This document shows positions 18,235 through 27,144 of a DNA stretch of 64,000 nucleotides, one piece after another. The notes beneath the pieces are model-generated. The model was not told the origin of the DNA, searched no databases, and worked only from the letters and a program-made list of their open reading frames with translations. Origin of the DNA: an uncultured Bacilli bacterium. GTDB lineage: Bacteria; Bacillota_I; Bacilli_A; ML615J-28; CAG-313. The DNA is taken from assembly GCA_934098295.1 (NCBI GenBank), contig CAKONV010000006.1, positions 1-64,000 of the forward strand, written 5' to 3'. Each line of letters opens with the position of its first letter. Within the stretch, counting starts at the first letter, position 1. Position numbers and translations under genes: made by a program.

Positions 18235-19320
18235 ATGAGGAAAAGCAAAAATTCAAAACATAAAGAAAAATATGTTTTAAAAGAACAAAAAATTAAATTT
18301 CAATCATTTTTGATTATTTTGTTCACAATTATTATTACAATTATTATCCACAATTTATTTGTACCATATAATTGGTATTGGATTATTTTTACTTGGGGTA
18401 TTATTATTTCACCTATTTTAGTTATTAATTTAAAGTTTTATCTCAATAAGAATATATCATTAAAGTTTGAAAAAATAAAAAACGAAGATGTAAAACTTTT
18501 ATTTTTGATGCTTTGGTATTGGTACATTGATATTGTTTATATGGTTATATTTAATAACTGGACTATTTGGATATATGTTTTGGGAACAATAACAATTATA
18601 AAAATATTTTATGGTTTAATCATGACATTTTTAAATAACAAGATAAAAAATTATTTTTATAATCCAACCCTAATTATTAATTTTCTTATAGGTATTGGAT
18701 TAACCATATATCTAATCTATATTATTGAAAATAATGCCTTAAGGGATATTATCAAAACAATAATATCTTCTATATATGGAGGTATTTTAACACTTGTTGG
18801 TGTTGCATGGACTATAAAACACACAAAAGATGAAGCTAAGAATGAAGAAATTAAAAAAAACAAACCATTGATTTATATTGTAGATTTTAAACATGCTGAT
18901 ATACAATCAAAAACTATTGTATCATTGAATAGAAGTGACATATCTAAATATGGTTTTAAAAAAGGAAATAAGTATCGTTTGAAAGACTTTATACTTGAAA
19001 ATGCAGATTACTCGTATTCGAGTTTAAAAGGAATTTGCATTAATAATAGATTAATATCAATGAATATAGCTCAATTGTTTAGGAAAAATGAACAATATCA
19101 TATTAAAATGAATTTTGATTTTTTATTTAATGAAACTATAAATGATATGTCACTATTATTGATGGATATGCTTGACAATTATTACTTAATGAAAATCAAC
19201 ATAGATGTGAATACAAAGGCAAATGTAACTTATATCAAAGTTGTAAGTGGAATAGAAATCGTTAGGGCTGAGGTTGATTTTAAATCATTAACTGTAAAAG
19301 AAATTTTGAATACTTATTAG
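18235..19320 (+). CDS. Multi-span membrane protein with cytosolic C-terminal domain
   Basis: This 361-residue protein is unrecognised. A Lys-rich N-terminus (about 20 residues) leads into roughly six hydrophobic segments between residues 22 and 195. They include LIILFTIIITIIIHNLF, WIIFTWGIIISPILVI, and a last one around IYGGILTLVGVAWTIK. A charged linker (KHTKDEAKNEEIKKNK) and a soluble domain of about 150 residues follow. The layout, membrane bundle plus cytosolic domain, fits a sensor or a membrane effector in a defence island, but nothing in the sequence proves that. GAGGG precedes the ATG. It stands alone, with about 200 bases free on each side. Confidence 0.7.
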   Translation: MRKSKNSKHKEKYVLKEQKIKFQSFLIILFTIIITIIIHNLFVPYNWYWIIFTWGIIISPILVINLKFYLNKNISLKFEKIKNEDVKLLFLMLWYWYIDIVYMVIFNNWTIWIYVLGTITIIKIFYGLIMTFLNNKIKNYFYNPTLIINFLIGIGLTIYLIYIIENNALRDIIKTIISSIYGGILTLVGVAWTIKHTKDEAKNEEIKKNKPLIYIVDFKHADIQSKTIVSLNRSDISKYGFKKGNKYRLKDFILENADYSYSSLKGICINNRLISMNIAQLFRKNEQYHIKMNFDFLFNETINDMSLLLMDMLDNYYLMKINIDVNTKANVTYIKVVSGIEIVRAEVDFKSLTVKEILNTY

Positions 19321-19508
19321 TTATTTGTTTTATCATAAATCAACAATTATAAAATTATTATAAAGTTTATTTTAAAATTTATTGTCATTATTATTCGTAA
19401 AAATTTTGTCAAAATAATTGATGAGATTCTAGCCTATTAGACTGTTATAATAACTTTAAGTTTGAAAAAAGATTATAAATAAAAAATAATAAAGGAGAAA
19501 TTATTATA

Positions 19509-20444
19509 ATGAATATTAAATTAGGAAAATTAGAAGAACTTAATTTAAGAACTGTTTGGAAAAATGAAGCATATGATTTCACTAAATGGTTAGCATCTGA
19601 AGAAAATATTGCAATGATAAATGATACAATTGGGCTTAGTTTAACTGATGTAAAAGTTGAACAACCAGTGGGAAAGTATTCATGTGATATTGTAGCTAAA
19701 GATGAAATTACTGAAAAAACAATAATAATTGAAAATCAATTAGAAGCCACTAATCATGATCATTTAGGAAAAATAATTACATATGCAAGTGGTTTAAAGG
19801 CAACAGTTGTAATATGGATTGCTAAGCAAGCAAATTCTGAACATGCAAGTGCGATAGAATGGCTAAATGAACACACAGATGATGACATTTCTTTCTTTTT
19901 ATTAGAAGCTCACTTATGGAAAATTAATGATTCAGAACCGGCATTAAAATTTGAGATAATAGAACAACCAAATAATTTCGAAAAGCAAATTAAAAAGATG
20001 TCAAAAAATTCTATTAGTGCAACAGAATCAAAAAGATTAGAATTCTGGGAAAAATTTAACGAAGTAATGGAAGAAAGAAAAGAATTCAATATTAGAAAAC
20101 CATCAACAGATCATTGGTATGATTTTGCAATTGGAACTTCTTCATGTCATTTATCATGTGAATTATTAAATAAGGAAAATAAAATAAGAATTAATCTTTG
20201 GATTCCACCGTATAATTCTAATGCCAAAATATTATTTGATGATTTAAAATCGCATAAGGCTGAAATAGAAGAAAAAATAGGTTCAACTCTTAATTGGTTA
20301 CGAATGGATAATAAAAAAGCGTGTAGAATTTGTAAATATATTAATGGACTAGATTTTAACAAACCTGAAGAATATTATGATTTATCTAATAGTATTATTG
20401 ATTTATTAGTAAAATTTAGAGATGCATTTAAACCCTATTTGTAA
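19509..20444 (+). CDS. DUF4268 family protein, nuclease-like N-terminus
   Basis: This 311-residue protein matches DUF4268-containing proteins. The N-terminal half resembles a PD-(D/E)XK nuclease: CDIVAKDE near residue 59 supplies the Asp, and IIIENQLE near 73 supplies a Glu-x-Gln variant of the E-x-K motif. It is followed by HDHLGKIITYASGL, a conserved helix of the family. The C-terminal half (from about 175, WEKFNEVMEERKEF) is the DUF4268 domain. Such proteins are common in mobile and defence regions; substrate and partner are unknown. AAGGAG lies 11 bases before the ATG. A strong terminator follows the stop, so it is a single-gene unit. Confidence 0.8.
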   Translation: MNIKLGKLEELNLRTVWKNEAYDFTKWLASEENIAMINDTIGLSLTDVKVEQPVGKYSCDIVAKDEITEKTIIIENQLEATNHDHLGKIITYASGLKATVVIWIAKQANSEHASAIEWLNEHTDDDISFFLLEAHLWKINDSEPALKFEIIEQPNNFEKQIKKMSKNSISATESKRLEFWEKFNEVMEERKEFNIRKPSTDHWYDFAIGTSSCHLSCELLNKENKIRINLWIPPYNSNAKILFDDLKSHKAEIEEKIGSTLNWLRMDNKKACRICKYINGLDFNKPEEYYDLSNSIIDLLVKFRDAFKPYL

Positions 20445-20464
20445 TATTTTTTAATCTTAATATT

Positions 20465-20525
20465 TTAGCTAATTAATTTTTTATATATTTTAAAAGAACC
20501 CATAGTTACCCCCATGGGTTCCTTT
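20465..20525 (+). repeat. Direct repeat, copy 1 (flanks DUF2971 gene)
   Basis: This segment is repeated at 22042-22102, in the same orientation and exactly 1577 bases away, with about two mismatches in 61 bases. The repeat contains a terminator hairpin and also extends about 30 bases upstream of it. Confidence 0.85.
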
Positions 20526-20530
20526 CTTTA
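20495..20530 (+). terminator. Terminator after DUF4268 gene
   Basis: GAACCCAT (20496-20503) pairs with ATGGGTTC (20514-20521) around an AC-rich loop and is followed by a broken T-run. It sits 50 bases past the DUF4268 stop codon. An almost identical hairpin occurs at 22072. Confidence 0.85.
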
Positions 20531-20681
20531 TACAAAAGATATTGTTAAAAACTAAAAAATATTAAAAGTAAAAAATTAAATAATTAATATTAAAAAATTA
20601 TTACCTAAATTAATAAAAAATGTAATTATACTTAAAATTTATTAATTAATTGATATAATTAATAGTAGAGGAGAGAAGAAG

Positions 20682-21764
20682 ATGAATTCAAATTTTGGAA
20701 TTATTAATAATTTTTTTGATGAACTAAAAAATAATAAATGTATTGTTAATGGGCGAATTTATGATTTAAAGTCTATTGAAGAACTGGGATATAAGGAATT
20801 TATCATGAATTTTCATCGGTTACCTAAATTTAAACTATACAAGTATTTTCCTAATACATATACTGTTACTAAAGAAGGTAAAGAAATAAACTATTCTATT
20901 GAGGCATTGAAAAATAATGAAGTTTATCTAAATAATGCAACCAATTTTGATGATTGTTTTGATTGTGTTATTGATATTAACTACGAGAAGTTTTGTAATA
21001 TAAGACTTAATAAATATTGTGAATATTTCAATTTATCAACAAAAATGCACGAAAATGATAATAAGTTTTTGAAAGAAAAAATCTCATCATATTTAACTGA
21101 AATGCTATTTAGTAGAAAAGAAAATGATATATATAACGAAATTACCGATGATTTGAAAAAACTTAAAGTAAGGTGGTTTGTTAAAAAATTTCTAGAAAAA
21201 TATTTACCGACTAAAGATTCAATTATATCTATTGACAGTATATTAGCAGATGAACGTTCAGAATTTACTGAAAAGTTAAGTGAATTTAGGATAACTTGTT
21301 TTTCTACATCACCATATTTAAATAGAATGTGGAGCGAATATGCAAATAAAAATAAAGGTTTTTGTGTTGAATATGATATAGATCTAAACAATAAAGATAT
21401 TTCAAAAGATATCTATTATAATTTATTTCCAGTAATTTATGCACAAAAAAGAGGCGATGCTAGTTTTCTTAGTACGATGATTGATGATCATGCTAGTGAG
21501 AAAGAATTATGGCAATTATGTTTTAATGGATTTTTACGAAAGAGTTTTTATTGGGTAGACCAATGTGAATGGCGTTTAGCGTTACACAAGAGTATGATAG
21601 AGAGTAATTCTTTAAAATTTTATAAAATTTCAAGAGTATATTTTGGCAGTAAAATGGACAAAGAAGATGAAGAAAATATAAAAAAAATATGTAAGGAAAA
21701 AAATATTGACACAATAAAAATTATGATGGAAGAAAATTCATTTAATTTGATTGATTGTAAATAA
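20682..21764 (+). CDS. DUF2971 family protein
   Basis: This 360-residue protein shows the DUF2971 layout. An N-terminal LYKYFP is followed by a segment listing a collapsed floor-plan motif (NNEVYLNNATNFDDCFDC), then the hallmark ITCFSTSPYLNRMWSEYANKNKGFCVEYD near residue 204, and a C-terminal KISRVYFGSKM strand near residue 310. The family is widespread on mobile elements and in defence islands; its biochemical activity is not established. The gene has a GAGGAGAGAAG ribosome site. It is flanked on both sides by a 61-bp direct repeat containing a terminator, suggesting it arrived or duplicates as a unit. Confidence 0.82.
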   Translation: MNSNFGIINNFFDELKNNKCIVNGRIYDLKSIEELGYKEFIMNFHRLPKFKLYKYFPNTYTVTKEGKEINYSIEALKNNEVYLNNATNFDDCFDCVIDINYEKFCNIRLNKYCEYFNLSTKMHENDNKFLKEKISSYLTEMLFSRKENDIYNEITDDLKKLKVRWFVKKFLEKYLPTKDSIISIDSILADERSEFTEKLSEFRITCFSTSPYLNRMWSEYANKNKGFCVEYDIDLNNKDISKDIYYNLFPVIYAQKRGDASFLSTMIDDHASEKELWQLCFNGFLRKSFYWVDQCEWRLALHKSMIESNSLKFYKISRVYFGSKMDKEDEENIKKICKEKNIDTIKIMMEENSFNLIDCK

Positions 21765-22041
21765 ATGCCTTTAAAACCAAATGTTAGTATTTATTAAAAA
21801 ATAATTTTTTTATTACAATATAAAAAAGATTTGATTTTGAAGATTCAATAATTAATTTTAAAGATGTTAAAATATATCGCCAAATAGTCTTTTTACAAGA
21901 GATGAGGACTTAATTAAATTTAACTATGGATAAATTTTATAAGAATATCTCCTTTAAAAGATAATCTAAGTTTAATTATTACTGAATAAAGATAGTACTA
22001 GTTGCGATAATAATAATTATTTTTGATGTATCTTAAGATGA

Positions 22042-22102
22042 TTAGCTAATTAATCGTTTATATATTTTAAAAGAACCCATAGTTACCCCCATGGGTTCCT
22101 TT
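22042..22102 (+). repeat. Direct repeat, copy 2 (flanks DUF2971 gene)
   Basis: This is the second copy of the 20465-20525 repeat, in the same orientation. The only differences noted are CG for TT after TTAAT. Together the copies bracket the DUF2971 gene. Confidence 0.85.
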
Positions 22103-22106
22103 TTTA
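22072..22106 (+). terminator. Terminator after DUF2971 region
   Basis: GAACCCAT (22073-22080) pairs with ATGGGTTC, followed by T7. It lies about 310 bases past the DUF2971 stop, which is far for a private terminator, and its presence is better explained by the repeat. Confidence 0.8.
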
Positions 22107-22239
22107 TTTGTTGTTTTCTTTCCTTATTATATATAGAAAAAAATAACACAAAAATTTTAGAGTGCAATATTAATAACTAAAAAATTTAAATATGCTAAAA
22201 TGAAAAAGATAGTAAAAGTAAAGGAGTTTAATAATTAAT

Positions 22240-22488
22240 ATGAAAGGTATTAAGAGATTTCATCCGGGAGTTTATTTAAAAGAAACAATTGATGTGTTAG
22301 ATTTAACTATTGATGAGTTTTCCGTAAAAACAGGAATTTCAAAAGATGATTTAAGTTTAATTGTTGCTGAAAAGATGAATATAACGTTAGATATTGCAGA
22401 AAAACTTGCCAAATATTTTGATAATTCTACTAATTATTGGCTTAATTTACAAAAACTGTATGATAAATATATGTTAGAACGTAAGTAA
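22240..22488 (+). CDS. HigA-like antitoxin, orphan
   Basis: This 82-residue HTH protein is of the HigA/VapI type. The N-terminal HPGVYLKETIDVLDLTIDEF, the recognition region TGISKDDLSLIVAEKMNIT and the C-terminal NYWLNLQKLYDKYM are typical. In this family the antitoxin normally pairs with an upstream HigB ribonuclease, but no such gene lies in the 475 bases upstream, and downstream is a deaminase. It may be a leftover antitoxin, or a regulator recruited for the deaminase gene, which starts 17 bases later. AAAGGAG lies 12 bases before the ATG. The family assignment is firm; the role is uncertain. Confidence 0.82.
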   Translation: MKGIKRFHPGVYLKETIDVLDLTIDEFSVKTGISKDDLSLIVAEKMNITLDIAEKLAKYFDNSTNYWLNLQKLYDKYMLERK

Positions 22489-22505
22489 TATGGAGGTATA
22501 AAAAA

Positions 22506-22898
22506 ATGGATACAAGTTGGGAAAAATTATATGAAGCGGCTAAACAAGTTTTAAAACCTCGAGAGATATCAAAATTTATTGAGGCGGGAGGAGTAGCAGC
22601 AGCTATCCTTACATCAAAGGGAAATATTTATGTTGGTGTATGTGTTGATAGTGCTTGTACACTGGGAATTTGTGCAGAAAGAAATGCGATATTTAATATG
22701 ATTACTAATGGTGAAAGTGATATTAAAAAAGTTATTGCGGTAAACTTTGATGGTAAGGTAATTCCTCCTTGTGGAGCCTGCAGGGAACTAATGAGTCAGG
22801 TAATGCCAAGCACTTATAAAGACATTGAAATTATGTTAGATATGGATGAAAATAAGGTTGTTCGTTTAGGTGATTTGACTCCTAATTGGTGGATATAA
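22506..22898 (+). CDS. Cytidine deaminase-like protein
   Basis: This 130-residue zinc-dependent deaminase belongs to the cytidine/blasticidin-S deaminase group. The zinc motif is complete: CAERNAIF near residues 58-65 (Cys and catalytic Glu) and PPCGACRE near 88-95 (two Cys). The C-terminal LTPNWW resembles cytidine deaminases. It would convert cytidine or deoxycytidine to uridine forms in pyrimidine salvage; the exact substrate cannot be read. GGAGG precedes the ATG. It follows the HigA-like gene closely, so the two are probably in one transcript. Confidence 0.85.
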   Translation: MDTSWEKLYEAAKQVLKPREISKFIEAGGVAAAILTSKGNIYVGVCVDSACTLGICAERNAIFNMITNGESDIKKVIAVNFDGKVIPPCGACRELMSQVMPSTYKDIEIMLDMDENKVVRLGDLTPNWWI

Positions 22899-22947
22899 TT
22901 TTTTAATTTTGGTGATAAAAAAGGCTTAAAAAAATTAACTTTTTTGT

Positions 22948-22976
22948 TTGACTTTTATTATTAAAATTGGTATCAT
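22948..22976 (+). promoter_or_regulatory. Promoter of the 23012 gene
   Basis: TTGACT (22948-22953), a 17-bp spacer and TATCAT (22971-22976) precede a leader with AAGGAG. This good consensus agrees with the strong codon bias of the gene. Confidence 0.6.
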
Positions 22977-23011
22977 ATAGAGGAGTAAAAAATAATATAA
23001 GGAGATAATAT

Positions 23012-24103
23012 ATGCTAACTCAAGAAGAAAAAAATTTAATGGTTTTAAAACAAGTACCTTTTGTTTCTGTTTCTCAAAACAAAATTGCTGATTCATTAAA
23101 AGGAGAAATCTCTGATAATGATTTATATTTAACTTTAAGTTCACTAGTTGCTGAACAAAAAATACAAATGGTTATGGGTCCTAAAGGTCCTGAATATTCT
23201 CGTAAGTGGAATAGCCAAATTGATGAAGAAAGAAAAGCTCTTACTAAAGAATTAAATAAGAGATTTGATGAAAAGACTATTTTCTATCCTCGTTATGAAG
23301 GATATGTAGCTAACGTTGAAGATAACTTCTTTAATGGCAATTATCATGAATTATTAGCTGCTTTTGGTGAATTAAATAGCGAATATGTAAAATGGCATCG
23401 TAATAGTAAATCAGGTGTTGTTTATCCACCTAAGATGCAAGCATTAAATTCATCAAGTGTTGTTTCTTGTAATTTACTACAAGGTATGGATTTAGATCCT
23501 AACCAAGTTGAATATGCAGTTGAATTTGAAGTAATTGCTGCTGAAGCTATGAAAGATCGTCCTGAAGAAATTAGTGCCCCTAAAGTTCAATTTGATGCTA
23601 TCGTTAACTATGAAGATTCTGTAGAATTTGTTCAAACTAATTTCTTAGAACATTTCTATCAACCATTCCGTCAAAGTATGTGGGCATATCAATATGGTAG
23701 CCGTTATTTATTTGAAGATGAAAAAGCTATTGAATTATGGCGTGCTTTTGTTAAAAAATCTAACTATGTATTCTTTGATGGTAATGCCGCTATTAAAACT
23801 ATGATTGCCATCTATAGTGATATTCTTGCAAATCCTGAAGATTACAAGGGTAAGAATGTTCGCGTTTTAAATGTTAACTGGAACATGAATCCAAACTCTA
23901 CTTATACTGCTCTTGCAAGTTTCCAAGAAGAATACTTAAAAGAAGGTAAGAAGAGTGAAGAAGAATTAAATGAATTATTAGCTCTTTTACCATTACCTGA
24001 AGGAACTAAATTAGAATATCAATTCTTAACATTAGAAGAAGTTGCATCAAACTTACCAGAAGATGCTAAGAACTATATTGAAAAACGTTATTTAAATTTC
24101 TAG
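23012..24103 (+). CDS. Uncharacterised 363-aa protein, likely highly expressed
   Basis: I do not recognise this 363-residue soluble protein with confidence. The N-terminus (residues 1-60) looks like a winged-helix-type segment. A central part reads VQFDAIVNYEDSVEFVQTNFLEHFYQPFRQSMW (residues about 190-225; quoted in pieces: FDAIVNYEDSVEFV, TNFLEHFYQPFRQ). Its Asp...Glu spacing recalls some PD-(D/E)XK-fold families such as PGN_0703-like proteins, but the key Lys is missing and I would not call it a nuclease. Arg is mostly CGT/CGC here, whereas neighbours use AGA, which suggests strong expression. It has its own good promoter and AAGGAG site, and stands alone. Confidence 0.7.
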   Translation: MLTQEEKNLMVLKQVPFVSVSQNKIADSLKGEISDNDLYLTLSSLVAEQKIQMVMGPKGPEYSRKWNSQIDEERKALTKELNKRFDEKTIFYPRYEGYVANVEDNFFNGNYHELLAAFGELNSEYVKWHRNSKSGVVYPPKMQALNSSSVVSCNLLQGMDLDPNQVEYAVEFEVIAAEAMKDRPEEISAPKVQFDAIVNYEDSVEFVQTNFLEHFYQPFRQSMWAYQYGSRYLFEDEKAIELWRAFVKKSNYVFFDGNAAIKTMIAIYSDILANPEDYKGKNVRVLNVNWNMNPNSTYTALASFQEEYLKEGKKSEEELNELLALLPLPEGTKLEYQFLTLEEVASNLPEDAKNYIEKRYLNF

Positions 24104-24114
24104 AAGAATTAGGA

Positions 24115-24149
24115 GGGAAGAAGTAATATTTATTTCTTCTCTTTTTGTT
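24115..24149 (+). terminator. Weak terminator after the 23012 gene
   Basis: GAAGAAGTAATA pairs partly with TATTTCTTC, followed by T5, just past the stop. The stem is short and AT-rich. Confidence 0.45.
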
Positions 24150-24174
24150 TTAAAAAAATAAAGAGAGGTAAAAA

Positions 24175-27054
24175 ATGAGAAAAAGAATAATATTAATAAT
24201 TGGTTTATTTTTATTTTTTATTACGGGATGTAAAGAAAATTACTTTAATTTTATTAATGTAATAGATGGAGAAGTTGTAGTAAGTTTTGATACAACTAAA
24301 ATAAACTTAAAAGACTATATTGATACATCCTATCAATATAAAGTTACTTTTAATAATCAAAAATATAATTCAAGTGATGATTTAATCTTTGATCTTAATC
24401 ATGGTGAAAATTTATTTAGAATAAATGCAGGTAAAAATACTTATACTTTAATCGTAAAAAGAAAAAACATGTTTGAGGTAAAGTTTATTGACAATCAAAA
24501 TAATGTTATAGGTATAATCGAAAAAGAAGAAAACAGTATTTTTGAAAAAGCTGACTTAGAGAAAATAACACTTAATAAACCAGGTTATGAAATTAAAAGC
24601 TTTAGTAAAGAAATACCTTTTGAAATAACTAGTAATATAACAATAGAAGTAACTTACGAGCCAAAAAGTTATCAAATAAGCTTTATCATTAATGATGAAA
24701 AGCTATCAAGTAGCATAAAAACGGATGAAGTAATTAATTTTCCAGAGGTAAAACCAATTGATGGTTATACCTTTGATGGATGGTACATAGGTGAAAATAA
24801 AGTAGATGATGATACTTTATATAAAGAAGCAATTGGTGATACTTTTACCGCTAAGTTTATCCCTAATACTTATCAAGTAAAGTTTATTCATTTTGATAAA
24901 GAAGAAACAAAAGAAATAAAAACCGATGAAGAAATAATTTTACCTGATATTGAAGTAATCAAAGGTTATACATTTCTTGGATGGTATACGGGAGATATTA
25001 AGCTTGAAGAACATACCAAATATAGTCATACCCTAGGTTTAATAATCGAAGCTAAGTATGTAGCTAATACTTATCAGGTAACTTATCAATATTTTGATTC
25101 TATTTATAAAGAAAATATAACTTATGGTTCTTATCTTAAACTTTATATCCCAACTGTTACTGGTTATGATTTTATTGGTTGGATGTATAATGATCAAGAG
25201 TTTAAGGATCAGACTTATCTTATAGATAGTGATATTACCTTAGTTGGTGTTTTTAAGAAAAAAGAAAAAATAGCCTTAAACTTAGAAACTTTCCTAGGTG
25301 AAGTTGATAATTTAATCGATAAAGAAGATCGGGAGGTAAGTTTACCAATTCCTAAAAAAGAAGGCTATAAATTTAAAGGATGGTATAATGATATCTTCTA
25401 TACCACCAAAGTTGAAACTATTAACCCTACAACTTATGATAATTCTATTCTTTATGCCTATTATGAACTAGATGATGCTTCCTTGAAAGATCAAATCATT
25501 ATTACATCATTAAATAAAGTTTCAAGTGATTATAACGATGTTGTTTTATATCAAAAAGGAGTAAATATTAGCGCTTCTACCTATTGGCACAAGATTTTAT
25601 TAAAAGAACAAGATGGAAATTATTATATTTCTGCTATCGGCATTAGTGGAAGTAAACTAAGTAATTTAGGTGATTATGATTATGTTATCTTAGTATATCA
25701 AACAAGCCCATTATATGAAAAAATCGTAAGTGGAGATTACTCCGTTGGTGATAAAATTAAATTTATCGTAGATTTTAATGAAATGAATAATGTAAATATC
25801 GCTAGTATCATTAAAGTTGATTTAAGTAGTGAACAAGAAGAAGCTAAATCTTTCCTTATTAATAAATATTCATCAATAGTTAATGTCGATAAAAATCTTG
25901 AATTAGTTGAAAGTTACAAAGCATTAACAATTACTTGGAGTTCTAGCTTACCAAATGTTATATCTATTAAAGGTATTTTCCATAAACCTAATGTTAATGT
26001 TATCGTCACTCTTTGTGCTTATATAAATAATGTCGAAATCTATAAATTTAGTGTAAATGTTGAAGGCTCATCTTCATCAATATCCGCTCTTTCGACGGGA
26101 TATATTTATACACCATATACGATTACTCAAAATGCCATGAATAAACTTGATATAATTTATTGTGCTTTCCTAGAAATTGATGATAATGCTGATTTCACTA
26201 ATCTTTCATCATTCTTAAATAAAGTAAATAATAACATTATTCCCAAAGCTATAAACTCAGGAACAAAAATTGTAATATCTATTAACAAAGGTACTTCATC
26301 ATCCTTTTCAACTGTTTCTGCTTCTAGTACTTTAAGAAACAAACTAGCCGTTAATTTGTTAAAGTTATTAAAAGAATATAACTTTGATGGCATTGATATC
26401 GACTGGGAAACCCCAAGTACAGCCGAAAAAACTAATTTTACTTTACTTATGAAAGAACTATATAATGTAATCAAAGCTAGTAACTCTAATTATTTAATTA
26501 CTGCTGCCATTGGTGGTGGTATGTGGCAACCACCAAAATATGATTTAGTTAACTCTAAAGATTATTTAGATTATATAAATCTAATGACTTATTCCATGGC
26601 AACTGGATCAGGCTACTATCAAAATGCGTTATATCCTTCCACTAAAGGTGCAACTCTTACTAGTTGTTCCATTGATGAAAGTGTAAAACTTTATAATTCT
26701 TATGGCATTCGAAATGAAAAAATCTTAGTTGGTATTCCTTTTTATTGTACATTACAAACAAACTCTAAAGGACCAGGATCAAAAACTGGTCAAGGTAAAT
26801 CTATTTGGTATAATGCCATGTTAAATAATTATCCATTATCTAATACAATGAAAGAATGTTTCGATGAAGAATGCTGTGTACCTTATCGCTATGATAAAGA
26901 AAACTCTATTTTCATATCTTATGATAATGAAAGAAGTATCATGTTAAAATGTCAATATATAAAAGTTAATAACTTGGCAGGAATCATGTACTGGCAATAT
27001 GGTCAAGATGTATCAGATATGTTAACGGATGCTATTTATAAATACATAAAATAA
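24175..27054 (+). CDS. GH18 chitinase-like lipoprotein with InlB-type repeats, copy 1
   Basis: This 959-residue surface lipoprotein has a signal peptide ending in lipobox ITGC (Cys near residue 19). Residues about 100-435 hold several InlB/Listeria-Bacteroides-type repeats, each with the GYxFxGWY core. After a linker with an immunoglobulin-like WSSSLPNVISI segment, a GH18 domain follows from about 625. The catalytic motif DGIDIDWE (near 738-745) is intact, so it should cleave beta-1,4-linked N-acetylhexosamines in chitin, peptidoglycan or host glycans. The last residues (GIMYWQYGQD) are the typical end of the GH18 barrel. GAGAGG precedes the ATG. Two shorter relatives lie at 32.7 and 35.0 kb. 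Confidence 0.88.
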   Translation: MRKRIILIIGLFLFFITGCKENYFNFINVIDGEVVVSFDTTKINLKDYIDTSYQYKVTFNNQKYNSSDDLIFDLNHGENLFRINAGKNTYTLIVKRKNMFEVKFIDNQNNVIGIIEKEENSIFEKADLEKITLNKPGYEIKSFSKEIPFEITSNITIEVTYEPKSYQISFIINDEKLSSSIKTDEVINFPEVKPIDGYTFDGWYIGENKVDDDTLYKEAIGDTFTAKFIPNTYQVKFIHFDKEETKEIKTDEEIILPDIEVIKGYTFLGWYTGDIKLEEHTKYSHTLGLIIEAKYVANTYQVTYQYFDSIYKENITYGSYLKLYIPTVTGYDFIGWMYNDQEFKDQTYLIDSDITLVGVFKKKEKIALNLETFLGEVDNLIDKEDREVSLPIPKKEGYKFKGWYNDIFYTTKVETINPTTYDNSILYAYYELDDASLKDQIIITSLNKVSSDYNDVVLYQKGVNISASTYWHKILLKEQDGNYYISAIGISGSKLSNLGDYDYVILVYQTSPLYEKIVSGDYSVGDKIKFIVDFNEMNNVNIASIIKVDLSSEQEEAKSFLINKYSSIVNVDKNLELVESYKALTITWSSSLPNVISIKGIFHKPNVNVIVTLCAYINNVEIYKFSVNVEGSSSSISALSTGYIYTPYTITQNAMNKLDIIYCAFLEIDDNADFTNLSSFLNKVNNNIIPKAINSGTKIVISINKGTSSSFSTVSASSTLRNKLAVNLLKLLKEYNFDGIDIDWETPSTAEKTNFTLLMKELYNVIKASNSNYLITAAIGGGMWQPPKYDLVNSKDYLDYINLMTYSMATGSGYYQNALYPSTKGATLTSCSIDESVKLYNSYGIRNEKILVGIPFYCTLQTNSKGPGSKTGQGKSIWYNAMLNNYPLSNTMKECFDEECCVPYRYDKENSIFISYDNERSIMLKCQYIKVNNLAGIMYWQYGQDVSDMLTDAIYKYIK

Positions 27055-27093
27055 AATTAGTATAAAAAACTATTTACCATTTTTAAAAAAAAG

Positions 27094-27122
27094 TTGATTT
27101 TGGTAAATAAATATGATATAAT
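27094..27122 (+). promoter_or_regulatory. Promoter/operator of DUF4143 ATPase gene
   Basis: TTGATT (27094-27099), a 17-bp spacer and TATAAT (27117-27122) with an extended TGA form a strong promoter. An inverted repeat, ATTTACCA (27072-27079) and TGGTAAAT (27101-27108), brackets the -35 box and could be an operator. Confidence 0.6.
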
Positions 27123-27144
27123 ATAAATGTGAGGTGAGATAATT

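Larger units (their letters stand above)
21765..22239. other. Intergenic region after DUF2971 gene
   Basis: These 475 bases hold no plausible gene. The second copy of the 61-bp repeat with its terminator lies at 22042-22106, and AAAGGAG before the HigA-like gene lies at the right edge. I looked for a HigB-type toxin gene here and found none. Confidence 0.6.

Noticed and set aside
21765..22239. HigB toxin gene upstream of the HigA-like antitoxin
   Set aside because: No reading frame of suitable length or sequence is present on either strand.
432..22488. Mollicute genetic code (TGA = Trp)
   Set aside because: Several genes end in TGA at the expected place and overlap the next start, and Trp is encoded by TGG throughout.
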